The notes beneath the pieces are model-generated. The model saw only the letters and a program-made list of their open reading frames with translations, made no database searches and was not told the DNA's origin. Positions 31,843 to 44,812 of a stretch of 64,000 nt of DNA are shown piece after piece. The position numbers were made by a program, and so were the translations under genes. The DNA is taken from positions 1 to 64,000 of the forward strand of contig BDSI01000245.1 of NCBI GenBank assembly GCA_003117195.1. Reading direction: 5' to 3'. Source of the stretch: Eudorina sp. 2006-703-Eu-15. Taxonomy: Eukaryota > Chlorophyta > Chlorophyceae > Chlamydomonadales > Volvocaceae. How positions within the stretch are numbered: the first letter of the stretch is position 1; each line of letters opens with the position of its first letter.

Positions 31843-33163
31843 ACACACCAGCCAGTTTACCAGTTGCTTCTCTTGGATACGTACCGCACCAGACCCGCCG
31901 AAGCAGTTGGCGGGGAGGCAGCCGGGATTCGAAGGGGGCGTATGTAAGTCGCATCTACGTGACGCAAATACACGTCGATAAAACCCTAGTCACTGCAGTC
32001 ACTACGACCGCTATGTATGAATAGTAAGAGCGGGTGACCGACCGGGACTTAGCGGCCCCGAACACATACAGGGGTTGGACTAGAGAAGCGGTCATATGGC
32101 CCGCATGAAAGCGTGCGGTCCCAGGCTTCCCATTTGGTCGTTCAGCTCCCAGGCTTCGCGACGAGGAATAATTCCATTCGCTGGTGTATGCACATCGAGC
32201 TTGTGGGTGCGACAAGCTTGACGGCTATCACGACGCGGGGGTTGTTAGTTTCTTCACAATGGTCTCTGAGGCTGCCTCTTGTGGATCTTGTGGCACGGTG
32301 CTGTCGCCTGGAGCCCTGGACGTGTGCATGACGCGGAGTCGGACTGTGAGGCTTTCGTTTCCCTCGTCCCAAACCCAGCCTAGCCCTGCAACACTCCGTA
32401 CAGGATCAGGTGATGAGCAATCGCGGCCATCCCTCCGAGCAGGACGATGACATCCTCCTCGGACGAATTTGAAGAACTAAGTACCGGTACCACTACAGAA
32501 TCCATTACGTGCTGTGATGGCCTGCCTGCGCGACGGCGACCCGTGATCAGCCCTTGCCGCCCCTGTGGGGGGCCTGCTTACATGGCGGGCCCACCATCCG
32601 TAGAGCGCGCTTTCGCATGTCGCACAGTACTCCGCAGGGGGCAGATACGGTAGGCACGGTAGCCATGACTCCTGGCGGCGTCCGAATGTCCCGGCCGAGG
32701 GACCAGCCCCACCCACGCACTCACCTCACATTCACCCGCAACGCGCTCGGACGCACATGTCAGATGCATAGGGTGGCTGCCATCCCGTTGGCAGTACGAG
32801 CCGTACTCCCCAAGAATGTGCCATGCCTCCGGTGCGGCATGTCGCGTACGCATGCATGTGTGCTGTCTCCTGACGTGCACCGTGGCATGCGCGTGAGGCC
32901 ACCCCGGCGACGCACAGACGACCGGACCCCACGTACGTCACGCGAATAACTGCAGATGTCCTCAGCACCTACGACAACATACCGTACGGTGGTCATGCAT
33001 GAAGCACACCTGCGCAGCGGGGCGCCGCTGACTGCGCCACCGCGTGCGGGATGGATCTCCGGGGGATGTCAGCTCCGGCAGCCGGGGCCCCTGGGATCGG
33101 CCGGGGCCCCTGGGATCAACGTGCTGTCCCAGCGTGTGGCCCCCTTCCTGGGCCCCTGCCCAT

Positions 33164-33223
<60 letters not shown>

Positions 33224-34059
33224 GGGTCTCTTCTCTAAACACACATACACACGAATACGGTACGCCGCATCCCCAACAACCACAGACGGCGTTTCGAGAA
33301 GGCTACCTGCACATACGTGAGACGCACAGCCCCACAGCCAGGTACGCACTTCTTCCATCCGATCATCAAGCCTCCGGCTTCCGTCGGCAGCAGCACATCA
33401 CACAGCCTCCACCCGTCCGGCCACAAAACCCGAACGCTGCCGTCTACCGACGCTGAGGCAGCTGCCGCTGGCGCCGCGTCCCACCAGCGGTTGAGCCTTC
33501 GTGCCCGGCCCCGCGGGAATCTGGCCCCGGGCGGCCCCGGGCGCTCACGCCGCCACGGCAGTAGTCCCGCAGAGCGCAGACTACGGTCGCTCCCGTGTGC
33601 ACCTCCCAGTTCCCACGGCCCTCCAGCAGTCCGTAGTGACCGAGTTATTACCTAAGGGGCGATGTGGGCGACAGCTCTCCAAGAGCAATGCGGACGGCCG
33701 TCAACTGCTTGCTTATCGCCGCAACACACGTCGGGTCGACAGACGATTTCTTACTGTATGGTGTGGTGTGCAGAGCATTACTTTCAGCATGCGCAAGCCC
33801 GGCGACCGTGCATGTCCCTGCCAGTCCCTGCCAAGCGAGGCCCCACGCAACCTCACGAGCATGCCTGTCATGGCTGTCATGACTGTCATGATTGCCCATC
33901 GTCTCCTTCGCACAGGGTTCACGTGTGCGGGCAAGGACGGTTTAGAGGGGGAGACGGGGCACCCCAAAGGCGTCTGTGACCCGCTGCTGGCCAGCTGCCG
34001 CGTCCCGCAGCGCCTGGAAGGGCACCCGACTGCCGCGCCAGGACCTCCGAGCAGGGCTC
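31843..34059. other. No gene recognised; includes 3' flank of the LRR gene
   Basis: GC-rich DNA with many overlapping short open frames but no domain. A (CA)n microsatellite lies at about 33164-33224. The right part is presumably the 3' untranslated region of the minus-strand LRR gene ending at 34060. Confidence 0.4.
33164..33224. repeat. (CA)n dinucleotide repeat
   Basis: About 28 CA units with one AAA interruption. Predicted poly-Thr/His peptides across it are artefacts. Confidence 0.95.
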
Positions 34060-37000
34060 CTACATGACTACACAGCCAAACCCTCCACCTCCCGGGCCGT
34101 CTCCGTTCCCGTTCCCCGCCCCGCCAGGACCCGCCGCCCCGCCGCCGCCGCCCTGCCCTCCTCCCGCCGCGCCCTGCCCTGCACCGGCCCCGGGCGCAGG
34201 CGCCCCAGCGGCAGGCGGCCCCGCAGGACCCGGCGCCGCCGCCGCGCCTGCGGGTCCGCCCGGGGCTCCCCCTATGACGCCGCCGAACATCAGTTGTGGG
34301 CCCTGCGGACCCATGTTCACATTCATGTGCACGTGCTGGCCGGGTAGACCCAGCGCCGCCATGGCCACCCCGAGCACGAACTGCATGCCCATGCCCTCCA
34401 ACTCCGCCATCATATCCTCGTCGACCTGCTCATTGCCGTCGCCATTCGCTCCGCCGCCGCCAGCGTCACCGGCGGCGCCCGGGTCGCCGGCACCACCGCC
34501 GCCGCCGGGCAAGTCACCGTCCGCGTCGGCGCCCGCGGCGTCAAGCATGTTGGCAAGCGCTGCCGCTGCTGCGAGCGCCGCGGCTGCGACGCCCTCCCCT
34601 CCGCCACCACCGCCGCCGCCACCACCACCTGCTTGTGCGGCGTTACCACCGCCGCCGCCGGCAGGACCTGCGCCGCCACCAGCGGCTGCAGCGCCGCCGC
34701 CGCCGCCGCCACCGGCCTGCACACCCGGTAGCGGCGCGTCCCCATCGCCAGCGGTCGGATCATCGCCCTTATTGAGGGTGATGGTGATGAGCTTCATGCC
34801 GACACGCGTGTACGGCAAGTTCCGTACAAGGGACTCGTACAGGTCTCTGCTGACTGTATGCGCGTCATGCAGACCTGTCGAGGGCTTGGCATCCCGCGCC
34901 GCCGTTGACGACGTGCTGGGTTCCTCGCCAACAGCCGCAGGCCCCGTCCTGGACACCGGTTCGTGTGGCCGAGGAGGCTCCTGGAACCGGGAGGTCGTAA
35001 CAGCGGGCGGCGGCACCCCTGCGGGCTGCGACGGGCCTGCCCCGCTTGCATCCCTGCCTGCAGCAGCCGCAGCACGACCTCGAACCGGACGGTGGTTGCC
35101 AGCGCTCCGCTCCGCATCCGAGTCGTCATCTGAAGATGACTGACTCGCATGCATCTCGTCTGGCGGCTGATGCGCGTCGCGACGCCTGCGCTTGGCTTGC
35201 CTGCCCGGCGCGGCCGGAGACAGGGCTCGTTTGCCTTCCTGGGCCCGGACCGCGCCCCCTTGCGCCGGGTTGCTCCTCGCGGCGGCGGCGCCGCCAGTGC
35301 ACCCCTGGGCGGACGCCGCCGCCGGCCCCGCTGTGGCCGTCGACGTCGCCGCTATGGCTGCAGCCGCCGCCCGGGCCGCGGCACGGGTGGTGCGCTGAGT
35401 GCCCGCGGGCGTCGCGGATTGTGACTGGCCCACAGGTGGCAACGCAGCGCTCCGCGCCGGCGCTCGCCCCGCTCCCCCTCGCGGACTGGGGTTAGATGGC
35501 CCCGCTTCATCCGCCGCCGTCGGATTCGATGGTCCGGCCGCGCCCGTCCCTGCCGCTGCCTCCGTCGCCGCCAGCCCTTGCGACGGCCGCCCCGCGGCTG
35601 GCTCGGGCCTGGCCGCCCCCCGCCGACGTGTACGCCGCCCAGCCCCAGCCCCAGCCCCGGCTGCAGCTGCAGCAGCAGCCGGCGACTGCGGCTGTTGCGC
35701 TTGCTGTTGCGGTTGCGACTGCGACTGTGGCTGCGACTGCGGCTGCTGCTGGTTCTGATTCTGCGGGGACCGCCGCGACTGCGGCTGCTTCTTCTCCCGC
35801 TGATCCGCCGGGTCATGGAGGCTGAAGCAGCGGGTGTCCACCACCATGTGCAGCTTGAGCCACTCCAGGCGCTGGAGGGTGGTGAGGCAGGTGAGGGACG
35901 GCACGCACAGATCCCACAAGCCCTGGACCAGCAGGCTCTGCAGGCTGGGAAGGGCCTGCGGCGGGCACCGAGAAACAAAACCGGTATCGAGGATACCAAA
36001 CGTGGACCTCAGCACGAGACCGCTTTGGACACAGGACAGCGAGAACGCGATCAATGCACTGATCCACCCAGTGCTTACATACAACACAGACAAAGGCATG
36101 TCCTACTCAACTGGCATGTCCTGCTGGGCTGGCACGTCCTGCTAGGCTGGCATGTCCTACTCGGCTGGCATGTCCTACTCGGCTGGCATGTCCTACTCGG
36201 CTGGCATGTCCTACTCGGCGGGCGCTGGTTCACCAACCGCGCGTCATCCACCCCCAAATCAGATCGGGAGCGACACCAGGCTACCTCACCGCCAGGTGCG
36301 GCACCATGGCCGTCATGCCCTCGCAGGAGTGCGGGATAGGCAGCGACAGCGACTCGAGCCGCGTCAGCCGCCCGATGTGGTGCAGGTCCGCCAGCAAGTC
36401 GGCGCACGTGAGCGACATGTTCAGCCGCTTGTGGGCCGAGTCCGGTGAGAAGGCCTCTTGCAGGTTGAGCTGGGTAGTGCGGGGTTCAGGGTTGTTTTCG
36501 AGGTGCAATGGGGGCGAGGGAGGCGGGCCGACGGAGAGGCGAGCGATCGGGTTTCAGCTGCTCGAGTCAGGCAGCAGCTAGTAGAGGTTCAGTGCAACCA
36601 ACCCGGGTGGTCGCAGCGGGACATGCACAGGCCGCGGGGCCATGCACCGCATGCAGCAGGAAACAGCAAGAAGGAAGGAAGCTCTCATAAGCAGCAGCAA
36701 ACCACAGGCCACACCGCGCGCCCAGCAACGAAGCGCGGTGACCAGCGCCGCAACCCATCTACACACTCCGGGGACCCTTTTATTACTGCAACCACAGGCA
36801 GTCCTCGCGACGGAACTCGCGCCCATCCCATCGCCCATTCGCTTCCCCCGCAACGCACCTCCACAATCCCCGGGCAGCGGTCCACAAGGCGCTCCATGCT
36901 GCTGACGCCGATGTTGTTGCGGAAGAGCGCCAGGCGGCGCAGCCGAGGCCCCAACGCCAGCTGCTCCAGGTTGGTGAGGGCGCAGCTGTGCAGCGACAGG

Positions 37001-40000
37001 TGGCACAGCTGGGGCAGGCCGCTGCCGAGGACAGCGCCTGCGCGGGTGACGTACGGAGGTCAACAGGGGCCAGTCAGGTCAGGTCTCATCCCCCGGGCAG
37101 TGATGACGGACGCGCGACGCACAAAGATAAACCGCGTGCCCCCGTCATGCCGGCTCGTGCGCAGCGTGCGTAGGGTCAGGACACGGCCGACGCAGGTGCA
37201 CAGCACGGCGTGTGCGGCTTTTGGGAGGGGCTTTAAACAGCGGGCGGCCACTGAGCATCGGAAGGAATCGTCGGAGGACGATACGAGCCCCAGGGGGCCG
37301 AACCCTAAACCCGCGGGCATCAAGGCCGTCCAGCAATGCTGCCGCACGGCCTCAAGACCACAGACGCGCACAGAGCCCTGCTGCCAGCCTGCCACTCCTC
37401 ACTGGCCCACCTTGCAGGTTCATGTTCTGCATATCCAGCGCCTCCAGACCCGCGGGTAGGCAGTCGACCTGCGGGCAGAGGCACGCGCGCGGGAAATGCG
37501 GGTGCACTGAATCGGACCCAGCCACGTGCCGCCCTCCAACTGCCGCCACAACTACCACCCTTCATCAAATGCACAACAGGGCGTCCTTCCAGGGATCCTG
37601 GCGAACAGAGGGCACCCGCGTCACCATAGTCGAGTCGCTGAGGTGGCTCGCCGTGACGTCACCCGGATGATGACTGTACCCTCTGTGGCGCCCATGCGGA
37701 TAACGAAACATGTACGGCACTCCCGTATCATCAGTTCGTTGCAACCCGGCCCCTGCAGGGTGCGCCGCAGGCCGCACCTGCACCGTGGCCTGCCTCCTGC
37801 CTTGCACCACCTGGCCCACGCCTTCCGCGTTCACGGTGCCCTCGTCCGGCGGCCTGTTTGCCAGCGACAGCCGCTTGAGGGACGGCGGCAGCAGCGGGCC
37901 CAGCGTGTCGGGGAGCAGCCCGTGGATCACGAGCTCCTGACGGGAGGGACGGGAGGGAGGGACGACGGACGGGCGCCAAGGAAGAACGAAAAAAATCCAG
38001 TAGGAGACGTTGGCGTGAATTGCAGCAACTGCACCTATCGCAAAAGGGTCCAGTGTCAGGTCTCACGATACTGCGTCCAGCGCGTCATGCCAGGAGCCCG
38101 TGCCGGGGAAAGCTGTTCAGGCAGTGAGCAGCACGGCCGCAAGCGCGCGCGCAGGCCTGTGGGGCGGACCCATACCAATGCTGGGTGCATAGCTCCGTGC
38201 ACACAAACCGCAATTTCAAAGCGCTGCCGCTGGCCCGCTGGCCCGCTGCTGCGGCAATGCAGCGAGACGTGAGACGACGCGCGAGGAGCCTATACAGACC
38301 GTCATAATGCTGTTGATGCAATGGACGAGCTTGCGGCCCGGCGCAGACGTTTCGACGCACAACCAGGAGGGCGCGGTAGGCATCCCGCGCCTCGTGGGAC
38401 CCTTAGATGTGGACCCTAAACCCTAGACCAAGTACTTGTGACACACACACCCCAGGGAGCCGGTGTCCACGTGAGCCCCAACTGGATGCCCCCTGCGGCC
38501 CCGACCCACCTGCGGCCCCGACCAGGACACGGAGGGCTGCGCGGAGGCCGAGGCCTCACTACCGGGGCCCTCTGGCGATGTATCCGACTGTGGGCGGCGA
38601 TCCGGGTGGTTGTGGTGGGAAAGGGGGTTACAGATGTTCAAGGGGCATCGCGAGAGGGAATGTATGGCTGCCCATCCTTCAATAAATCCCCAGTGGTTCG
38701 ACACATCTCCCGATCCGCCACCTGATTGTTGGGAAGGTTGCAACCAACGAGAGTGAGTCATATGTGCGTTGCTTTCAGACCCAAATGTAAGGCGGGCCCC
38801 TGCGGTCACGAGCCTGAGCCCTAAGGAAGTCGCGGCCCCTCCAGTGCCCCGCCCTGTACGCTGAGACCTGACCTCTCACCATGAGCACCCGGTTGCTGAC
38901 GTCGAACGCCTCCTTGTCGCGGCTCCAGACCTGCAGCATGGGAACCCGAGTGCGGTACGGTTACGCGCACGGACTCCGCATCACGAATTACGCATCCGGT
39001 TTCATGAACGCGACAGCAGGGACCTACCAGACCTAGCAGACCTACCATCGCCAGCCATGGCGCGGGCACGCATCCCTTACCTGCAGCTTTCGCAGCATCG
39101 CACGCGGCGGCTGCTGGGGCGCCGCGGCTCCAGCGGCCCCCGCTGATGCCCCCGCATCAGATGAGGTGCTTGGGGCCGAAGGCAGCGCCCGGAGGACCTC
39201 AACTGCGACCCGCGGGTCGCTCCAGGTCACATGCAACATGACCAGGGACCGCACAGGAAGCGCGGCGAGCAGCTCCTTGATCTGGGTACCGAGGTCAGCG
39301 CTTACCTGTGGGTACACACACACGCGGGTTTCTAAACACACACACGGTTTGGATCGGGCGAGTTTGGATAGGCTGAACACATAGCGTAAAACTTGACCCA
39401 TGCGCCGACCCTATCGGGGCCTGGGTTGCTGCGTTGAGACCTTTCGGAAGAAAAACAGAGTTGGTGGTGACGGGCTGGCTTCCTTACTAGTTGTGTGGTT
39501 GCGAACACCAGGCAGGAGAATACACATGCGCCGGGACCTCAGACTCAACAGACTCTCCGGCACACACACACACACACACACGCTGGGCTTCGCTTCTCGC
39601 GGCTCAGTTTCCTTTTACACACTCACATACATCGCGATCTACCGCATCGTTTCTAATCCTCCGCCCATCACACCGAAACGCCCAACAACAATACGCGACG
39701 TTCGAGACCCTCCAAATGGCCTGCAACCCACCAGCCCCATGCCACAGACGTCCAGCGAAATCTCGTCCTGCGGAACAAGGCAAAACACCGGCGGCACACG
39801 TCAGGTCGCATCCCACCTGAGGGCTCTGGCTTTTGTACTCAGATACGTTCTCCAAACATGTCAGACCGCTGATGCACCCCGATAAGATGCGTGCGCGGTG
39901 CAAACAGCAATCACTGCTGTGCCGGAAGCGGCTAACCGCCCACCTGCGACGGGAAGGGCTGTAGCGGCAGCAGCTGCGCCGCGTCGTCCAGGAGGGAGTG

Positions 40001-43000
40001 TCCATCGCCGTGCCGCACCATCACCCGCACGTGGCGGCCGGGCCGAGCCCCTGGCGCGCCTCCCCACTGGGGCTGCTGGGGCTGCTGGGGTTGCTGGCCC
40101 AACTGGTGGGGGCAGCCGGCCGGGCAGCCGGCCCCGCCCAGGGGCGACGCAACGAACTCTGCGGGGGCGTTGGTGCAGGCCAGCTGCAGGTGCGCCAGCT
40201 GCGGATGTTCCGCGAGGAGGTGCTGCCCCATGGGCAGCCAGAACGGCGCCGTGGCGGTGATGCACAGCGTGTGGAGGCGCGACAGACGGGACAGCACCTG
40301 CAAGGATGGGCCACCCCGGTGCGGAGCAGCAAACTGGCGTCGCGGCTCGTGCAAAATGACGTCGCGGCCCGTGCCGCATATGCATGCCCCCCCTGGGCGT
40401 CTGTGGAACGATGCTGCACCGTTTAGCTGTCTGTGGTCGCTGCCGGCTATGGCCCTTCCCGCGCAAAGGCAAAGCTGTCGGGTGCGCCAACGCTACCTGG
40501 CATCGGGCGGGCCGTACACTCATGGGCTGTTGACGCAGGTCTAAGCGATATCTGGGTTGCTGCTGCTTTCCCGTCCGTGGACGCCTCCTCCCAATCGACC
40601 GCCGCCGCACCACACCTACCCACCGCGTTCAGCCGAGTCCATCCTGGGTACACCCGGTTCGCGTACTCGAAGTCCCGCACCATGCGCCCATTCATGAGCA
40701 TGATGGGCCCCGGCGGCGGTACTGAACCGGAGTCGGGAGGGCCGTAGCCCTCCGTCCGGCGGTGCCAGTGCAGCGTTGCCTGGTCGTCCTGCGAGGCAGT
40801 GCCAGGCACATACAAGAGCCGTGATTGGTGGTGGAAGTAATTGCGAATGGCAACATATTTGAATGGGCTGGGGGCGAAAAAAGCGACTTACATGCACGGA
40901 CCGCGACCCCCACGCCGTCGTGGAGGGGCGCCCATGGAAACGTTCGCTTGTGGGCACGGTGCCGTGCCCACTGAAAGCTGTACCGCTCTAAAACCCTAAC
41001 GACGGGACTTGGGAGGAGGCCCTCCCCTCCGCGCCATCCCCCTATCGCGAACTCGCATCCTGGCCTACCAGGTACAGCTCCAAGTGCTCCAAGCCGCCCA
41101 GCTCCGCGAGGGGCGCGATGTCGTTTGACGTGAGGCCATTGAGGGGCAGCAGGTCCAGCCGCCGCAGCTGCCGCAGCGCGGCCAGCACCGCGAGGCCCCC
41201 AGGGCCGCGCCCCGGGACGGCCGCCCGCGGCCGCAGGTCCAGGGGAACTGCGAGGCGCAGACTGATCAGCGCCTGCAGGAAGGACGATGGGGCAATCGAG
41301 ACATGTACGAGCAGCCACAAGCTGTACCCAAGGACGTCACGAACACAGCCATAAGCCACAACAAAAACCCTTGCGGGACGACCCAGTCCGATTCCGTGCC
41401 CGAGAATCCAGCACACGCCAACCCAGCGGGGACAACTGCCCAAGCACAGTGCCCGGATGGCGTGCTACCCAACGCGCAGCAGGGCCGCGGCGCTTGAGGC
41501 CATGGACCCGATTGACCGTCAACGTACCGGCAGGCGCTGCAGACAAGCCAAGTCCAGCAGATGCTCTCCCTCGGCGGGTCCACTAGCGCCGTGGCCTTCG
41601 CGCCTGTCCCCGGGCCCACCAGCTCCGGGCCCATCCTGCAGCACCTCCAGCAACGCGGGCGGCAGCCCCAGCAGTTGCAGCAGTGGGGCGCCCGGCCTGC
41701 GTTCGGGGTTGGTTGGGTTCGGTTTGGGGATACGCAGGAGGTCAGGCACCGTGCAGCACAGCACGACTCAGCAGCACGACTCTGTGCTTTAGTCTTCATT
41801 TGTGTTATTATTGCGCTACACGGACATGTCGTGGCAGATCGCTGCAATACGCAACCGCCTAGACAGGTAGGTCGGCTAGTCCCCGACGCGCGTGCATGGT
41901 GAGCGACAAGCAGTCAGCCGCCTTGCCACACATACAAAGCGACATGTAGCCGGCGTGCGGAAACCACCAGCAAACACTCCGACTAACCCATTCTACGACA
42001 GCGGCAGAAGCAGTTGGGACCTCTTAAGCAAACCCTCCGACTAAGCCATTTCACGACAGCGACCTCTTAAAACGCCGGCAATTCGTTCATGCATGCCAGC
42101 AGCAGGATCCACTCGGGGGTCAGTAACGTTTGGCAAGTTGGGCAACACTCCATGGTATATCACCTGCGAGAGAGCCGGTCCTTGTACCGCTGCCGCTCCT
42201 TCGCTATCTCGTTGCGATTGATGTTGCAGCGCAGCACCAGACGGTTCACGCGCGGCAACACAGCCTCTCCTCCCTCGCCCTCCCCTCCGCCTGCATCGCT
42301 GCCTTCAGTGCACCCGGCTGGCACCACAGCTTCGCCCTGATGCCGCGACGCCACGCCGTCCGGTTTGCTCCCCAAGGCTGCACTCCCAGGCCTGCCGCTG
42401 CAGCGACTCCCCGCCGGCCCCTGGCCTGTCGTCTCAGTGCTGCCCGGACCAGGTCCTGGAGTTGGTTGACCGATCTGATCCGAGCCTAACCCATGTGAAC
42501 CTGCGGGGGCTGCCGCCCAAGGTCCCCCAGTCGGTTGAGCTGCTCTCCAGTCGGGTCGCCGGCCGTCCAGCCGCAAGTGCTCCATCACCGCCTGCTCGCC
42601 ATCGAAATAAGACCCCGGCAACAAATCATGCCTGACCAGCCGGTGAAAAACCCTGTGATTCTTGCTGCAGGAAGCGCATCCCGTTGTTGCCCTCCCAATC
42701 ACACCATTCCATCAACCACCTCGATATGCATGGCGAGGTTCGGCCAACCTCGTTTGGATGCCATTGCTGCTGGTCCTTGTGAAACGGCCGGCGGCCTGGT
42801 TCCCCGCTTGCGGTATTTCCAGCCGCCAAGTGGAAATGCCCCAGCCGCAGGCCGACCAAACCCTACGCGGCAACTGTTCTGGCGCAGTGCACAGTGCCGC
42901 TCGGTCCACTGCTTCATGCGTGACCCATTCCCATTCTACGCTTCCAGTGAACTTGCCCGTCGTCGTGCCTGCGGGTCGACTCCCAGCAGGACACCTCCAC

Positions 43001-43462
43001 CTACCTGCAGCTTCGGCACGTCGCCAAATTCCTCCAGGATTAGGAGGAGAGAATCTGCTGCGGGGTAGACCTCTCCACAGCGTTGCAGGTCCCGAATGAC
43101 CGAGTCTGAATCATTGCTGATGAGCTGCATCAGCTCGCGGACGGACCTGCAAACCGCAGACGAACGTCAGGCAGCGTGCTGCTCACATCCGGTAGCAGCG
43201 CCTGCCACAGCTGCCATGTCACCCCAGTGCATAGTGACGCGGTGGACAGACGCACACGCCAACGTCCTTCGAGGTTGCTCGAGGCACTGTGACAATGGGC
43301 AGCCTCGTGACTCTTGGCTCCCTTGACGGGACGCCAGCTGCTAACTGTGAACAAGCAACCGCAGCAACAACCACCAACTAACCAGCCAAAAGCTTTAGCG
43401 AACTGCTTGCTGACGAGCCTGCTCCGAAGGCAGCTACTGTGAGGTAGGAAACGTGCCACCTC
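34060..43462 (-). CDS. Leucine-rich-repeat protein with C-terminal CaaX box, possible F-box
   Basis: Fourteen minus-strand exons chain in perfect phase: 43383-43462, 43005-43146, 42164-42591, 41528-41696, 41069-41272, 40624-40788, 39944-40297, 39081-39305, 38880-38930, 37811-37936, 37411-37468, 36859-37037, 36290-36469, 34060-35955. They encode about 1,418 residues, start missing. The first exon has QEVARFLPHSSCLRSRLVSK, resembling an F-box helix pair. LRR-like segments include LRRLDLLPLNGL, LEHLELYL, LKRLSLANRP, LRRLALFRNNI and LESLSLP. The last exon adds an LRR, a Gln/Pro/Ser tract and a long Ala/Gly/Pro low-complexity tail, and ends GCVVM-stop. CVVM fits a CaaX prenylation box (Met favours farnesyl). 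Function is unknown; an SCF adaptor is possible if the F-box is real. Confidence 0.75.
36104..36222. repeat. 18-bp minisatellite in an LRR-gene intron
   Basis: About 6-7 units of GGCATGTCCTACTCGGCT with variants (TGCTGGGCT, TGCTAGGCT) lie between the last two exons of the LRR gene. The unit length is a multiple of 3, so it gives a repetitive but meaningless open frame. Confidence 0.9.
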
Positions 43463-44144
43463 CTGCGCACGAAAAGTGGAGATGTCAACTGCCCGGTCTC
43501 TCCGGCCACCGTACTACCACCACGACACGATGCAGATGCGCCCTTAAGCATGTTTACTTCAGCAACATTCCGCTGCATGATTTTGCGGGGAGCTGCACAG
43601 GTGTCGGTTGAGCTACTAGGGGTGCGGGTGCGCCAAGGCGCTGCTCACATGTAAGCAGTCTCCAAGATCATACACATGACTCTGGGAGGTCGAGGGCGAC
43701 GGGCGCCCGTTCTCGTCGGCCCTCTCAGATGTCTTTTTGCGATGGGTTCCTTCGCCCATGACGATTACGTGGCTGTTTCAATATCTATGCGTTCCACAAA
43801 CTCGTCAGGAGTTATGTGCGGCTTCAACAAGAAACACGGTCCGTTCAGAAGGTCCAACGAAAAGAGATGTCAAGAAGCAGTCAAGCAAAAGTTTGCAATA
43901 AGGGGTTCTAACTCTGATGTAAGATGATTATAATTCAAACGCTGTAGTATATAACGTGGTCTACTGAACACATACGTAAATGCGATGACGTTTTCATGTC
44001 CGAGCCCAATCACCCCCCACACCCACACCGACACCCCGCTCAACTACATGTTCAAGTTGCAACCGCATCACCTGACGAATTTGTACACGAAAGGCTTGTG
44101 CAACACTACCAGAGACACGATCCTTCATGTCTCTGGTAGACACG

Positions 44145-44337
44145 AACTGTAACAAAGTCAGGGCCCTACCTATAGGGTCCCTGTCGTACTGTTGCAAAGG
44201 CGTAACCCGGGATGCTCAGTTGGGCCTCGCATCGTTACATTATTGTAAAAAAAGTCAGGGCCCTATAGAGTTCCTGTCGTACTGTTGCAAAGGCGTAACC
44301 CGGGATGCTCAGTTGGGTCTCGCATCGTTACACGAAC
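44145..44337. repeat. Tandem duplication, about 90-bp unit
   Basis: Two units each contain GTCAGGGCCCTA, CTGTCGTACTGTTGCAAAGG and CGTAACCCGGGATGCTCAGT, then TTGGG(C/T)CTCGCATCGTTACA. They differ by a short indel and a few substitutions. Confidence 0.9.
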
Positions 44338-44699
44338 CATAATTTCACATGCTACGTCCGTACATGCTGCCGCGTGCTGCGCGCCATCTGGGTCGCTACC
44401 GACCGTACCCACACCTCAGCTCCCGGACCTCATGCAGACATTCTGTGCCGCAGTGGTGGCGTTCGACCGCATCCGTACGTGCATGTGCATGCGCGCATGC
44501 GTGCCGCTCGGGCCTGCTGTCCCTACAGCACCACGTGATCTTCCTCATCATGCCTCGGGGCCTCGGGACGAGTTCAGGGCTGTCGGGTTTCGAGCCGAAC
44601 TTGCACATGCATGTGATAGCTGTATCGGTCCATCCGGAATTCGGATGACCCATTTCGGGTCAGAGAGCAGCATTGAACCGCTAGCTTTCAGCGGGGGAC

Positions 44700-44812
44700 C
44701 CCTGTGACAGGCTGTTATACCGTTAACAATGACCGTCACTGAGTATGCACCGATGATCCCTTTGGGGTCCGCTGTAACGTTCATTCATTCATTCATTCAT
44801 TCATTCATTTAC
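44700..44812 (+). mobile_element. Retroelement 3' end with (CATT)n tail
   Basis: TGATCCCTTTGGGGTCCGCT is followed by at least seven CATT units ending near 44809, matching the minus strand at 21812-21882. The 5' limit is not visible. Element class is inferred from the microsatellite tail only. Confidence 0.55.

Noticed and set aside
34064..35143. A 359-codon plus-strand open frame rich in Pro and Ala
   Set aside because: It is the antisense shadow of the GC-rich low-complexity last exon of the LRR gene, whose phase chain and CaaX end support the minus strand.
36100..36230. Repetitive MSYSAG peptide frame
   Set aside because: It is an 18-bp minisatellite within an LRR-gene intron.
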